Shown in pieces: positions 11,039 to 23,114 of a stretch of DNA of 64,000 nucleotides. The stretch comes from Pestalotiopsis fici W106-1 (Eukaryota > Ascomycota > Sordariomycetes > Amphisphaeriales > Sporocadaceae). A program made the translations under genes and the position numbers. The notes below the pieces were generated by a model that saw only the letters and a list, made by a program, of their open reading frames with translations, did not search any database and had not been told where the DNA came from. Location: NCBI RefSeq assembly GCF_000516985.1, contig NW_006917097.1, positions 3,014,593-3,078,592 on the forward strand, written 5' to 3'. How positions within the stretch are numbered: the stretch's first letter is position 1; each line of letters starts with the position of its first letter.

Positions 11039-14000
11039 ATGCCGTTGCTCTCAGGATGGAAACGGTCAGCCCGAGAGCTCATCTCGGGACCAACAAGAAA
11101 CGGGGCTGCAACTGCAAATACAACTGCGACGACGACGACGACAACAACTGACGAGACTGAGGCGAAAAAACGTGACAAATCGTCGAACCGGCAGTCTGCG
11201 GGCGTTTTGCTGAAGGATCTAATTCGCAAGGCGAAGCATCCGCTCATTAACACGACATCGTCTCCATCCGCGGACACCGCCCCTAGGCCTTCAATCGCCG
11301 AAGGCGCGAGTAAGGCCGCGACTAAGTCGGTGAGTGCAACTTCAGATCCATCAAGCTCCTCCTCGCTTTCTCCCCTAGGTTTGAATTCAGCTGCCGGACA
11401 TCTGCGGGCTCGTCTCATGCAGCTGGTTGCTCCAACTCCAGTGAGGGGACGAGCCGTCTGATGATCTCGAACGATTTGCTGCGGAAAAAACTCAATTGCT
11501 TTCTTTGTTTTTCTTGTTGTTCTTGTTATTTTTATTCATCTCCCTACTCTTCTGCCAAAGTGGGGTGGGAAGCTGTTAGCGACTCTCGATTCCCATTTTC
11601 TCGCGGGTACGCACGTGTTATATACTCGGACTACTCGGTACCTAGCTGCTCTTTTTCATCCTTTTGGGTTTGGAACGATTTTCGAGCGTCTAGCTACCTC
11701 AGTTACTACATGCTCTATTGGGATCAATAGTAGAATTCGAATACCATACTGACTACCAGGCCCGTTGGCCCCTCTTGATTGTTAGCAGTCCTCGAGCTCT
11801 ACAATACCCGTTTCAGGAACAACCACCACCACTCCGTCCAGGCGACCCACTGTCGTCGGCTCAAACAAACCTCTGCCGTCTCCGCCTCTTCCTGGATCGG
11901 TAGACGCATCCGATGGAATTGCCAAGAAGCCCGTCTTGAAGCTGGAACGCATCATGGCGACTCTAACCAATGCCGAGATCGAGAAGCTGTTCTCGGGCGC
12001 GCCCCAGTATTTTGCCCGGTCTCAGGGTACTGGCACCGGTGCCCCGCATCCGTCCGTGGCTTTCCCCTGGGACGAGGACCTGCGCATCCGGGACCTGACT
12101 GATCACACCCAGATTGAAGACGATGCATGGGGCAGCATTACCACCGTTCCGCGGCTCATCCAGCGCGATCCGCTGTCGGCAACTACGCCCTCTGGAAGGA
12201 AGCGGCCCCATTTCAAGGTCAAGGCCCAGGAACGGCCAAACATGCTCAGCATGCAGGGCCTTGAAAAGGGCACCATGGGCTATCAGGCTGCTCTGGAGCT
12301 GTCTGTTGCCGATGCCCTCCAAGAGGAGCAGTATGGCTTTGATAGCATTGGCTCCAAATCCACCGTTGTTGTTCAACAGCGCCAGCGGCTTATAACATCG
12401 AAAGACGGGCTTCGCCACATGGAGGAGGCCGCTGTCATGGAACAATTGCTGCAATGCGAGGAAAGATATCAAGGTACCAACCCAGAAAGGTCATGCAGTG
12501 CTCACGACCTCTACCATGACCTGTTCTCCAAGGTTTTGTACCCGCCAACCAAGGTTATTGATCGAAACGACCCCTATAGTCTTCCAGTGCAGATACACGC
12601 GCTAGTCAAGGTCTTGGCAGCCCCCAATGCCTGGATTGACTTCTCGAGGGTGGAATGGCGCATTCGATTGGGTCAGATACTCTGGGGCTTTCCCATGGAT
12701 GATGAGCTGGAAGACGGTTCATCGATCAACGAAGGCCTTCATGATCAGGATAGAAGTGAGGAACGATACTGGTTGCTGCTGCAGGTTATGCTTGCATGCG
12801 AGCTGCTGTTGCGTCTCGATGCGATCACGGAGGGTGATGAGTTTGGCGGCGGCAACTTGAAAGCATCTGAAATACACAAGTTTGAAAAGGAAGCAAACTT
12901 GTCAGTGAGGTGGTCATTACTTCTCGCCCGAACCTGGCTCGAGAATATCACCATTAACAAGACAGATGCGCCAACTTCAGGAACGGCTACTCCGAAAGGA
13001 TGGCTGACTTCTCTGACAAGCAAAATGACTTTGAAACACGACCATTTGCATGGTTTTCATCATGCCGACCATGGTCACCATAGACGCTCACTTAGTCATG
13101 TGGAGCACCACTACACGATTCAGGGCCGCTTCATCGAACGACAAATTTTTGGCTTGACACAATTCGCTCGCAAGCTTCGATGGCCTGACATTGAGTCGTA
13201 TCTTACGCGTGTATCTATAAACACGCCCGTCATTGCCCAAGCAACCCCGATCAACTCCCCTTTGCCAACAAGCGACACCCAGCGGTCATCATACTTTGGA
13301 GACAGCAAGAGATCAGGCGAGCTTGAAAGAAAGCCGTCGAGGAGACGCAAGATTGGCGCAGCATTGCATTTCGCTGGATGGCTGTCGAAGTCTTATGTTT
13401 CTGGCTTGGTACTTCCTGGAGAAGCACTTTCCCATTTTCTAATGTCAACGTTGCTCGAGAACGACCAAGAAGCCATGGCCAGACTGGGACCCATGGCAAA
13501 CCTTTGCGGCGGGTTTGTTTATGGTGAAAAGAGCTTTTGGAGTACTGCGTGCATAGTCGGGCGGGTTTTGGCTGCTGGCAGAGGCTCTGCCGAGTGCATG
13601 GGCTGGATCTCATCCGACGTACTCCCCGAGGGCCTCTCCGATGGCTGGCTTAACATTGACGTGGATGAAGTGCCCGGTAAGTTCCCTTGAGTATAGTCTG
13701 TCTTGTCAAGCTATGGTTGGACTAACATTTTGAAAGAGGACATTGCCAAGACTGGCAAGAAGGCACGCCTTTGGGGCAAACTTGCTATTGAGCGCGAGTC
13801 GGATGTATTGGGGGATGCCGATTTCTCAAACGTTCTGCCGGCCGACTTTATTGTCCCTTACGAGAACAACCACGCTGAACCACCCCCGGCCAACATAAGA
13901 ATCAGTCTCAAGTCTCTAGATTTGAATGCGCAAGTGGACAGTATCCAGTCGACTCCAGTCTTTGAGGACATGACGCCATTTTCTGAGCACTCTCAGACTT

Positions 14001-14836
14001 CCGAAATTCGCACGTACCCAGCTTCTTTGGCGTTTTCAATGACACACGACGGTCTTGATGGCGAGCATGAAATGGAGTACTCCCTTGCAAGAGATGTATA
14101 CTTTGTCACCGCGCACCCTTGTGCGCCCTCGAGTTATGTCAAATACTTCAAATCACCGTCGAGCCCCACGATTCAGCAAATCGATCTTCAGAATCAAGAC
14201 TGGAATGCCAGGGCTACCGCGCCAGCCAATATCACAGGTACGTATCTCATCCTCAGGTTCATCGAATCACGAATACTAACCGTCTATCTAGGACACCCAC
14301 TGCATAAATATTATACTTACAAGGCAATTCACTTTGTCGACTTGATCAACCGACCCGAAGCAACACTTGAGGAGCTTCTCGGCATTGACTCGACCTCTAC
14401 CAATAATCTAACGGCCGCAACTTCAAAGGGACCTCGAGTTCTGGTGGTTGATTGTATCACGGGCGTTGCTCCGCCTCCCTCGCCCGAAATGGCGAGCCTG
14501 TCTCGAATGAGCTCCATATCATCATCTTTTGGTCTCGAGCCTACCGTCACACAACTCCAACTGCCAACGCCACCACGAGAAACAGTCGAGAGACCAAACA
14601 CAACGGCATCTGCAGGCAACAGGGTCTCTAGAATTGATCCACCCAGCCCCGACTCAAAAATGAGGCTGCCCACTCGCAGGAGGCAATTCGGATCCGATCT
14701 GGAGATTCTTGTGCGAGCTCTGTGCGCTGAAAGAGGCTGGAATGCGCTCATCAGTCGCCGTCGCAGAGGTTGCTTGGCTTGTGCCATTCGAGAAGCCGGA
14801 GCGTTGGGCTGGAAGGTCATTATCCGCGTCGAATGA
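11039..14836 (+). CDS. Large uncharacterised fungal protein, 1074 aa
   Basis: Four exons: 11039-11329, 11789-13676, 13737-14237, 14292-14836 (3225 nt, in frame). The first intron is long (459 nt; donor GTGAGT, acceptor GCAG); the other two are 60 and 54 nt. I do not recognise a named domain. The N-terminal 150 residues are Ser/Thr/Pro-rich and probably disordered, beginning MPLLSGWKRSAREL. A globular core starts near KKPVLKLERIMATLTNAE, followed by LFSGAPQYFAR. A His-rich stretch (HDHLHGFHHADHGHHRRS) lies in the middle, and the C-terminal part contains PRVLVVDCITG and ends in a compact basic domain. No signal peptide or clear membrane segment is seen. The ATG at 11954 inside exon 2 is an alternative start if intron 1 is wrong, but coding-quality sequence continues upstream of it in frame. 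Confidence 0.75.
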
Positions 14837-15236
14837 TGTATCTGATCCATCCTACAGGGACAGGATCTTCTTTTCTATCATGTATTTTCTTCGTTACGTT
14901 TTCCATTGCATACGAGGTCTGGGCCATGACATGCTCATGCCGGGAGTCGCGGGATCAAAATAAATAGACGGAACAAGGCGGGACAAAGCAAAAAAACGGC
15001 CTGGCATGTATATCAACAGCGCATCTCATGTTCAAACGATAGATACCCTTCTCCGGTTTTAATAATACTCCATACTTCACAGATTGTCTTGTTCCACGTT
15101 GTGTTGTATTTTATTTAATTGGCTTTTTATCAAGGTAGGAGGAGGAATATGATTAGCCGACGAGACCACGCAGCTAGACTTGCGCTTCTGATCCCAGCGA
15201 AACACTCCAATCGGTCTGTCTCGGGATTTAAGGGTC
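14837..15236. other. Convergent 3' intergenic region
   Basis: These 400 bp lie between the stop codons of two convergent genes and presumably contain both 3' UTRs and polyadenylation sites. Nothing else was recognised. Confidence 0.6.
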
Positions 15237-16440
15237 TCATGTATCTGCCGTTGGGGCAGAATATCTCTGGACTAGCATGCGAGCGACACAAGCATATCTA
15301 CTGTACACTTCGCGTTGTTGACTCGACCACAGTTCCCGTTCCTTATCATGCAACTTGTCAAGCTCGGCGCTTGCGATATGCGCCGGCCAGTGATCGCCGG
15401 CGAGGGTCAGCAAAAGCCGTATAACGAGAAGATTAACATGGTCGTCTCCCGTGCTCTTCATGGCGTTGTGGTAGCCTTCGAGCGTAGTCTCCCAGGTCTG
15501 GTCGGAAGAGAGACGTGCGCCAGCCCGGACGAGCCAAAATAGCTTTCGCATGGCGGCATCATCCCACGACGGCCCGGTGAGCAGGCCATCGGGGATCTGG
15601 GTCTCGCGGTGGACTTCGATCCAGCTCCACTCGTCGTCGAGTGCCGGGAGGGGATCGCCGCGTTCGGCCTGCGCGGCAAAGGCGGCGTAGTCGTGCTCAA
15701 AGTATCGACTGGCCGAGGTGAAGCTCCCGATACCTCCAGCGTCCGCTTCATCTTCTTCCGGCAGCTGGTCTTGGGAATCAGCATCGAAAGTGGAAGGGGG
15801 GTCGCCCCAGAGCTTTTGGTGCTGGTAGAATCTGTCTCTAGCATATTTCTGTGCCCAGGAGTCCACGCAGCTCAGGATGAAGGATATGTCGACCCAAGAG
15901 TACTGCAAAAGAGCAGACTAGATCTTCTGTTAGATGCAAATGAAACCATAGCCATGACAAGGAGATGCTTACTTGGAACTCTGGATTCCCACCAAACCGT
16001 GCCACGTCCTGCTGCCAGTCGTGATAGCTGGCGACCCGGAGATGATTTGTCCTGACCACTCCGAACCAAACGTCCCAGGTTGGACCAAAAGCCTGCAAAA
16101 AAGTTTCGCGCCTCGTTGACGGGCTCGACAAGAGTTGTCCGACACGCGGGCCGGATCGAGCAAAGTTGATGTTTTCGCTCATCCAAAAGATACGTTCCAC
16201 GATTTCGAGGGGTAGCTCCCTCTCCAGATACGAGGCCTTGGGCCGTTTTGCCACTTTTTGCCTCTTCTTTTTCTTCATGTCACTACTCGTGCTTTCCCGC
16301 GACCTGCCACGGCGCTTGCTGCTGTTGCTACCGCTGTCCTTGCGGTGACGACGAGATGCTGCTGATCCTACGTCAAAGACTATGGGCGGCGCACCCTTGC
16401 GACGGCGCTTGCCGGGGATCCTGATGGGTGTCAACTCCAT
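15237..16440 (-). CDS. F-box-like uncharacterised protein with basic N-terminus (382 aa)
   Basis: Two exons: 15973-16440 and 15237-15917 (1149 nt; donor GTAAGC, acceptor CTAG). An alternative in-frame acceptor 15 nt downstream (exon from 15902) would drop five residues. Residues 10-68 are a Lys/Arg-rich, nuclear-localisation-like stretch. Residues 74-100 (ELPLEIVERIFWMSENINF) resemble an F-box-like helix pair. The rest is helical and Trp-rich, as in fungal F-box-like proteins of unknown substrate. The start was placed at MELTPIR. An upstream in-frame ATG at 16509 would add a poly-Val segment coded by a trinucleotide repeat and is less likely. The function is inferred weakly: possible ubiquitin-ligase adaptor. 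Confidence 0.65.
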
Positions 16441-16462
16441 CCTGGCGACGAATACAGCGACA

Positions 16463-16487
16463 ACGACGACGACGACGACGACGACGA
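16463..16487. repeat. (ACG)n trinucleotide microsatellite
   Basis: About eight tandem ACG/GAC units lie in the 5' leader of the F-box-like gene. Read on the minus strand they encode a run of Val codons in frame with the gene. Confidence 0.9.
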
Positions 16488-17284
16488 TGGTGTCTTTATG
16501 CGATGCCAAGGTCTTGGGATAGCCATTAGTGCTGTGGAAGAAGCACCGTCGAGTACCACGTTGCTCCCCCGGCCTGGTTTCTGACCTGGCTGTCGATGAC
16601 CGGCATCATATAAAAAGCAAATGGAAGTCAAAACGCGATTCAACGTTGGTTGGAATGCGACTACAAACGACTATGAGAAAGAATGAATTTAATGGGGTCC
16701 ACTTTAGCAAGCATCAGTGGTGGGCGCCGAATACTCTAGGTTAGTTACCTATTCCATACTTGGGTACCTAGGTAGTTAGGATAAGTCAATTCGGTACCTG
16801 CGTTTAATCTTGTTACTTTTTTCTAAATGTTACTCGATAGGATTAAGTAGAGCATCATTACCTTGACATTGATCTTGACTCTCTAGATATAGATATGACC
16901 CGCCAGCCAATGGGTATACTACATTACTTCAGCGCATGTTCACTATGTGATTGGCTCTGTCCTCTGCTGTTCCCGTGTCTCAGTGGGTCCCACACCTGCA
17001 GTTAGCACTGAGCTCTTCACAGTTGTTGGCCGCAAAGTTTTAGCGCAAGCCGCAAAGGGGAGGCCGCCGCTTAGCTTTGGGCGTTCTGGACTTGGGAAAT
17101 TTTTTGGGACGGGTTTTCTTTGAGAATAGTATGTGACGACATAACGCAAGTGTCGCTAAGAGCTTCAAACCAAAAACATTTCAACAACAAAAAGTGGTCG
17201 CCGATGTGAAGCCACGCAAAATCCCTTTGGAAACCTCCCCACCCAGATTCACTCGGGATCAATTCGCTGCTCAGAAACCACACA
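16488..17284. promoter_or_regulatory. Divergent promoter between the F-box-like gene and the Mrs2-type gene
   Basis: About 0.8 kb lies between divergent genes. It contains a cluster of short TACCTA/TAGGTA palindromic words (16738-16800). No gene is supported. Confidence 0.45.
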
Positions 17285-19018
17285 ATGGTGTCGGCACGTC
17301 CACCGGTGCCGTCGATAGGACTGCTCCGGTTCCTGCGCTCTCAGTCCGAGAACCTGAGCTTCTTCAGCCCGAACCAGGCACACTGCCTCAACCAGGCAGC
17401 CTCGCGCAGAGCCCTTTGTCCGGCCAGGAGACAGCTCAACACGGCCACACGGGTCAGCGTTGACTCTCATCCCGACACGCAGCAGCTGCAATCCTCTGTG
17501 CTCGACATTCAGCGACTCTTCACGGCGCGTTCTGCTGCCAAGGACTCGAGATCGCTCCGAAACAGGCGCCCTGCCACGTTTTTGCCCGCCGCTGGAGGAG
17601 CGCGATACAACTCCTCCAATGACTCTTGTACGCCAACACTGAAAGAGAGGCTGTGGGGCCCGAGGACGAGGAAGCTGCCGAACGCGCTGAAGCCCGACGA
17701 CCTGCCCGAGCACAACGAGGATGGCGATACCAACTCCATGTTCAATACGAGGAGACAGCGCGCGCAGCAGGCCGCGCTCGAGCCGCGACTGCGCTGTACC
17801 GAGGTGGACGAGAATGGAAATGCTATATTGGTCGACGGCGAGTTCAAGAAGACGGAGCTAATTGCCAGAGTAAGGGAAAACCTTGGAACCCCCCACACTC
17901 GGTTTGATATACTGGCTGACACGGGTGCACATAGTTTGGGCTCCAACCTCGTGATCTCCGAAAGATTGATTCGTCCAATCTTCCTCACATTCTAGTCCGC
18001 GAACGCGCCATTCTGCTCAACCTGCTGCATCTGAGGGTTCTCATCAACCACAACAGAGTTCTGCTCTTTGATGTGTACGGTTCTCGAAGCTCCCATGCGC
18101 AATCCTCGTTCATGTATGAGCTGCAACACCGGCTCAAGCAGCAGACAGTCGGAAGTGGACCGGCTGTTCCTTATGAGTTCCGCGCTCTTGAAGTGGTCCT
18201 TCAGTCTGTGACACAGGAGCTCGAGGCAGATTTTGAAACCGTCCGCAACCCCGTGATCCGCATTCTCAGTGAGCTGGAAGACGATATCGACCGCCACAAA
18301 CTACGCATTCTCCTGGTCCTCTCAAAGAGAGTCAATACCTTTGAGCAGAAGGCTCGCCTGGTGCGCAGTGCCATCGAGGATCTCCTCGAGGCTGACGATG
18401 ATCTGGCCTCAATGTATCTGACTGAAAAAACTCATGACATTACCCGGGCTCCGGATGATCATACCGAGGTGGAGATGTTGCTCGAGTCTTACCACAAGTT
18501 TTGCGACGAAGTTGTCGAGGAAGCTGGAAACTTGGTCTCGGGTATTCGAAACACTGAGGAAATGTAGGTGCTCAGAGTACACATTTGAGAAGATGATGAA
18601 TGCTGACACTATTTGCAGTCTTCGGGCGATTCTGGACGCCAACCGAAATGCCCTCATGCTCTTGGATCTGAAATTCAGTATCGGCACTCTAGGTCTTGCC
18701 ATGGGTACCTTCATTGCCGGTTTGTATGGTGCGAACCTCGAGAACTTTATTGAAGAGACCAATTGGGGCTTTGGTGCCGTGACCGGAGTTTCCATCATCT
18801 TGTCCATCTGGGTCTGTATCTACGGCTTGAAGAAACTACACCGGGTCCAGCGAGTCAAGATGCAGAGTGATGAAAAGGTCAACCTGGAAAAGGGATACTC
18901 GTGGTTCCAGGACGAAGGCCACGCCGGACTTCTCGATCCCCGCAGCCGTGAAAAGCTCCGCCGCATCAACCAGATGAAGCTGAACACCGTCACCAAGAAG
19001 AGATGGTGGGAGATATAA
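17285..19018 (+). CDS. Mitochondrial inner-membrane Mg2+ channel of the CorA/Mrs2 family, 537 aa
   Basis: Three exons: 17285-17869, 17935-18563, 18619-19018 (1614 nt). The N-terminus is rich in Arg, Ser and Leu with few acidic residues, as in a matrix-targeting presequence. The conserved FGLQPRDLRKIDSS opens exon 2, followed by the long helical, charged matrix domain (LEDDIDRHKLR, VEMLLESYH). Two C-terminal membrane segments lie at about 424-440 and 456-475. The loop between them reads YGANLENFIEE: the family signature is G-M-N, but residue 443 is Ala (codon GCG). The tail is strongly basic. Family role: pentameric Mg2+ influx channel needed for group II intron splicing and matrix Mg2+. Yeast has two paralogues (Mrs2, Lpe10), and which one this matches is not decided here. 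Confidence 0.92.
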
Positions 19019-22000
19019 TGTCAGAGGACCTGCCTTGAAAGAGACGAGGCTTGGATGATTTTCGCACAGCATTTCTCAAAGGCGTTGTCTGTTTTTTCTC
19101 AAGCAGCTTTTTTTCTTTTTCTTCTTGCGTTTGGATTCGTCGTTTGTTTCTAAAACGACGAAGTGTAACATTTGAATTCGGGATTAGAGTTTGGCGGTTA
19201 CGGTATCTCTCGCCTCTGTATGAAGATGATTGTGATCATAAAAAGATATACCCCCTCATCGAACATAGACTCCACCTCGCTCAATAATGAGAAAAATACA
19301 CTATTGCATAGACACACTTTAATGCCATTACAAGTCCGCAAAAGCACTTGAAACGCAGATTCGTGGCCATGTACCTTGACAGCTTACCACGGTCCTGTAG
19401 TATGTATGTCTTGAGACTTTCCGACTTTCCGGAAGTAAGTATTCGTCTCCTCTGTTATACTTTGTTAGACCGTTCTATTTTGTTAGACTTTCCAGCAAGA
19501 CATTGTCGCTGCCAAGTCAAACTATAGTCCATCCTATCAAGGTACTGTATGGCTCACAGAACATGAATGAAAGGAGACACACATGATGCGAGATTGGCAT
19601 TTCCTTCCCTTGTAGTCGAATCACCATTGAGAATATGATTGATGATCATAATTGGGGCAATGACGTTCTTGTTTGACACGCCGTCCATGCTGCAAGTCTA
19701 CCTACATTGCTTGACGAGATCAAACCAAAGCAGCAGAAAGCAGTCACGCACCAAGGATTCCTGCAGCAATATCTCTCTCCATCTCTCTCCGGAGTGCAAT
19801 CAGTCTTTTTTTTTTGTCTATGAGGGTCAAGAATCACAATATGACAAGGGCAGTAACGCACAAAAGTCATCGATACAGGCCCATCGGCCACCCGTTCGAT
19901 GTATCCAACCAGCATACCCCCAGCACTACCATGCCGACATATCCTAGGACCAACACACGTCTGCAGGTCTTCTGCGAAGAGTGAACCGGCGAGCCGAATC
20001 GGGAAGAGAAAGGTGTCGAAAAGAGATTGGACCCGTCGTCACCCGAGCCGCCACACGCAAACAGACCCTTTCGAATTTTGTACATTGTACACACCACAAC
20101 CCATCCTGATGAAAGTATCCCAATTGACCAAACATTCATGTTTTCTTGGTACACCAAAGTCCTCCAAAGTCGCCAAGGCAAATAAAAAAATAATAAAGTA
20201 AAAACAACCTCTTGGCCCCTCCTCCCCTCCTCGGCTACCCACGTACATGAATATCACGATTACGTTTAGAGATTTGAACCCTCCGCACACACACCCCATA
20301 CCTAATCCGTCTCGCCGGAGAGGGGAGGAGGGGACTTCTCATGCAAATATTTCTCACGCCACATGGCAACATTAGCCCTTACGGGAGAGAGAGAGAGAGA
20401 GTTAGATGGAGTCAAAGGGGCGGACATAATCAAGTCATACCATTGATACAAGGTCTTGTTCTGAAATCTTGAAATCCATCTACCTGATTCCAGAGACATT
20501 ACTTGGACGGGTTCGTGTATTGCATCACCCCGCGTTTGATGTGAGAGGCCTTGGCCTGGCCGAGATCTCGTTTTGAATCAGCATCATCATGAGTCACTTT
20601 GATGTATTGTAAGCAGTTTTGTTTCTCATATCATTGCCGTGGCACACGCGACCATGGCATGGTATTGCTGCCTACCAGGGAGGGAGAAAAGTAGAAAGTA
20701 AAGTGGTCATGGTCGCTAGCTGCAGACAAAAACTTGAGTCTCGCGAAAAGAAGGGCATCAGCTCAAGAGGCGTAGTGCAATGATGCGTCATTGTTCATGG
20801 TATAACCCTGAGTAATTTGTTGCTTTCGAGAACACGTACGTACTGTGACTCGAGGCATGTGATGCCCATGTGATGAGGATGACAAAACTGCAAAAGTTTG
20901 TCGAATTAAAAGTACACTTTGCTTGTGAGTTTATCTTGTATTTGTTACCTTTCTCTGACAAGAAGCAATCAGGATGGATGGAATGGACGAGCTGCTACCA
21001 AGTCTTGACTTGGCGCTCTTGTAGGTTGAGATACCAATCAATGTCTCTATAGATTGGTGTTTTCATACATGGCCCCAGTAGAGCAGCCCGTCCGTGCATC
21101 GCATCTGCCATGTCGTGTATATAGTCCCAATCCTGTCTTGTTGGAGCCCAAAGTGGACTTGCTTTGAAAGGACAAAACAACAGAGACTTACCAGCCATAC
21201 AACTTGCGATTATTTTGTTTTCTCCCCTGATCTATAAGGGAACCCATTTTTGAAGTTGCCACCTGTCCAGCCATCTATTCAGGTCAATGATACCCAATAC
21301 CATCATCCCAAAAAGACGAGAGGACACAGCCAACACGGAAGTGGAACTTCGCCTCACTCATGGGATCGTGCAAAAGTCAGAAACCTAGGTAAGCATCTTC
21401 CGGCATCCCGGCTGATACGTAGAATGAAAGAGTCGCTCGGGACCACCTATTCATCCATCGTGACCTTTGTCGTCACCGAGTCTTCTGCCTGAGCCCCACC
21501 TCGTTCGCCTCTACTTACACAGGCTTGTGGGCGTGTAGAAGGACACAAACCCGACGATGGCTTGTGTGTGAGTAATGATGACAGGATGAATAAAATGAAA
21601 TGAAACATTACCTGAGCAAAGTATCACTGTGCACATGGTGCTCAATATTGCAGTGAAATTTTTCACCTGTGCACCTGGCCAAACCTGCCTGGCCTGGCGT
21701 CGCTGGTGGTGCTCATCATGTGCGTGCTTGATACTTAGCGCTTGCGTTGCCTAAAGTGGCAATCATAAGCCAGCCTGTCGCAGCTGTTTCTATCGACCCG
21801 ACCGACCGTTTCTTGTGTGTGTTAGGTGTGAGTGGGGGATTAAGGGGGCCGGCCATCCTATCCTGTTGGTTGTAAGCTTCCTTAAACAAGAATCCACCCG
21901 CGATGAGTCACCTGGCAAGCAAGCATGGATGTCGGCGCCGGGCCAACGAGGAGATTGATAGTACCTACATACGCATAGGACGTTGTTATCCTGAGGTATC

Positions 22001-23114
22001 AACGAGGGAAAATCTTGCATCGTTGGCTCATTCCACCCCCTCATCGTCAGTTTCTTGGCGGCGCTCTTCTTCTGTTCCGCTTCGTTTGTGAGATCCACGA
22101 AGTCGAAGCAGTTTGCCAAGTGCTCAGATCAGATTGACCAATGAGATCAAACTTTTTCTATTGCCTGAGATTGAATAAAAAACTGCAAGCAAAATGATTA
22201 GATAGATTAGCACATTATACTCAAAAGAGAGTCCATCTCGAGACAGAGAATCTGACCCTCTTTATCATAATGTTTCAAGACACGCACTTATCATTTGATT
22301 CCCTGGCAAGTCGAGGTTCTTTTTTCTTTTTGGTAACTGTAATGTGTGAGGTTCCCAGCTTTGAAGCCCTTTTCTTTCAGATTATGTACTATCTGCGAGG
22401 TTGTGTATGTTTGTCTCAAGCTTTTGGTTCAAGCAAGCTCTCCTCGATCTAGTTTGCGCAACGCCTTTTCAGGTCAGATAGGTGTAATCATGCGCTTTTG
22501 TGCTCGTTGCCAAGCGCGTCGTCGGTTGTGTGTTTCCACGGCTCCGGCGACGCAGCTGGTGAAGATTTGATCTCGTCCCGAGGCGTCCAATGACGCCTGG
22601 AAAACAACAGAAAAAAAATTAATACTCCGTCTTGATGCGTTGCAGTACCTTGGGTATCCCACGATGTCGAGAAAATGACAAAAAGCAATCGCCTCGCATC
22701 GTTCTAGAGTTTTCCACACAAAACTGACCACGAACCTGCATTACCTTTCGATTCCCATCGCCTGGCCAAAATCAAATGTTGTTGTTGTTGTTGCTTTCCA
22801 CCCCTTCCTGAACACCTGAAAACCACGGTTTTTTTTCGGCCGCCTTGGTCGAGTTGCTTTCTCGCTCATCGTACAACAAAAATCGCCAAACCGCCGCAAA
22901 CCCAATGCATCGATCCTGAAAATGCGAGAAAGAACGCGCTTTTCATCCGGCCTTGGTCGTCTATTTGACTAGATAGTGCCAAGTTGGTGCAAGCTGCCTT
23001 GAAACTCCTGTGTGGCTGTAAAACAAAAGAGACATCCTATTATTGTCACAAAGTATATCTTATAGTCGTGCGGCGGGAGTTTAGAGGCCAGTTGTATGGT
23101 TCGCCCGCCTTTTA
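19019..23114. other. 4.1-kb intergenic region between convergent genes
   Basis: It lies between the 3' ends of the Mrs2-type gene and the Pcl cyclin gene. No frame longer than about 110 codons and none with a recognisable domain is present. It contains a (GA)n tract at 20385-20400 and a short (GTT)n tract near 22780. Part of it could be 3' UTR or a non-coding transcript, but nothing in the sequence proves that. Confidence 0.5.
20385..20400. repeat. (GA)n microsatellite
   Basis: Eight uninterrupted GA units. Confidence 0.9.

Noticed and set aside
16441..16509. Upstream Met as the default start of the F-box-like protein
   Set aside because: The extra residues come from a microsatellite; the MELTPIR start gives a normal basic N-terminus. 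It was kept only as a finding.
20262..20285. tRNA-like B-box on the minus strand (GGTTCAAAT context)
   Set aside because: A T-arm-like stem can be drawn only with wobble pairs, and no acceptor stem, anticodon arm or A-box could be placed at the right distance.
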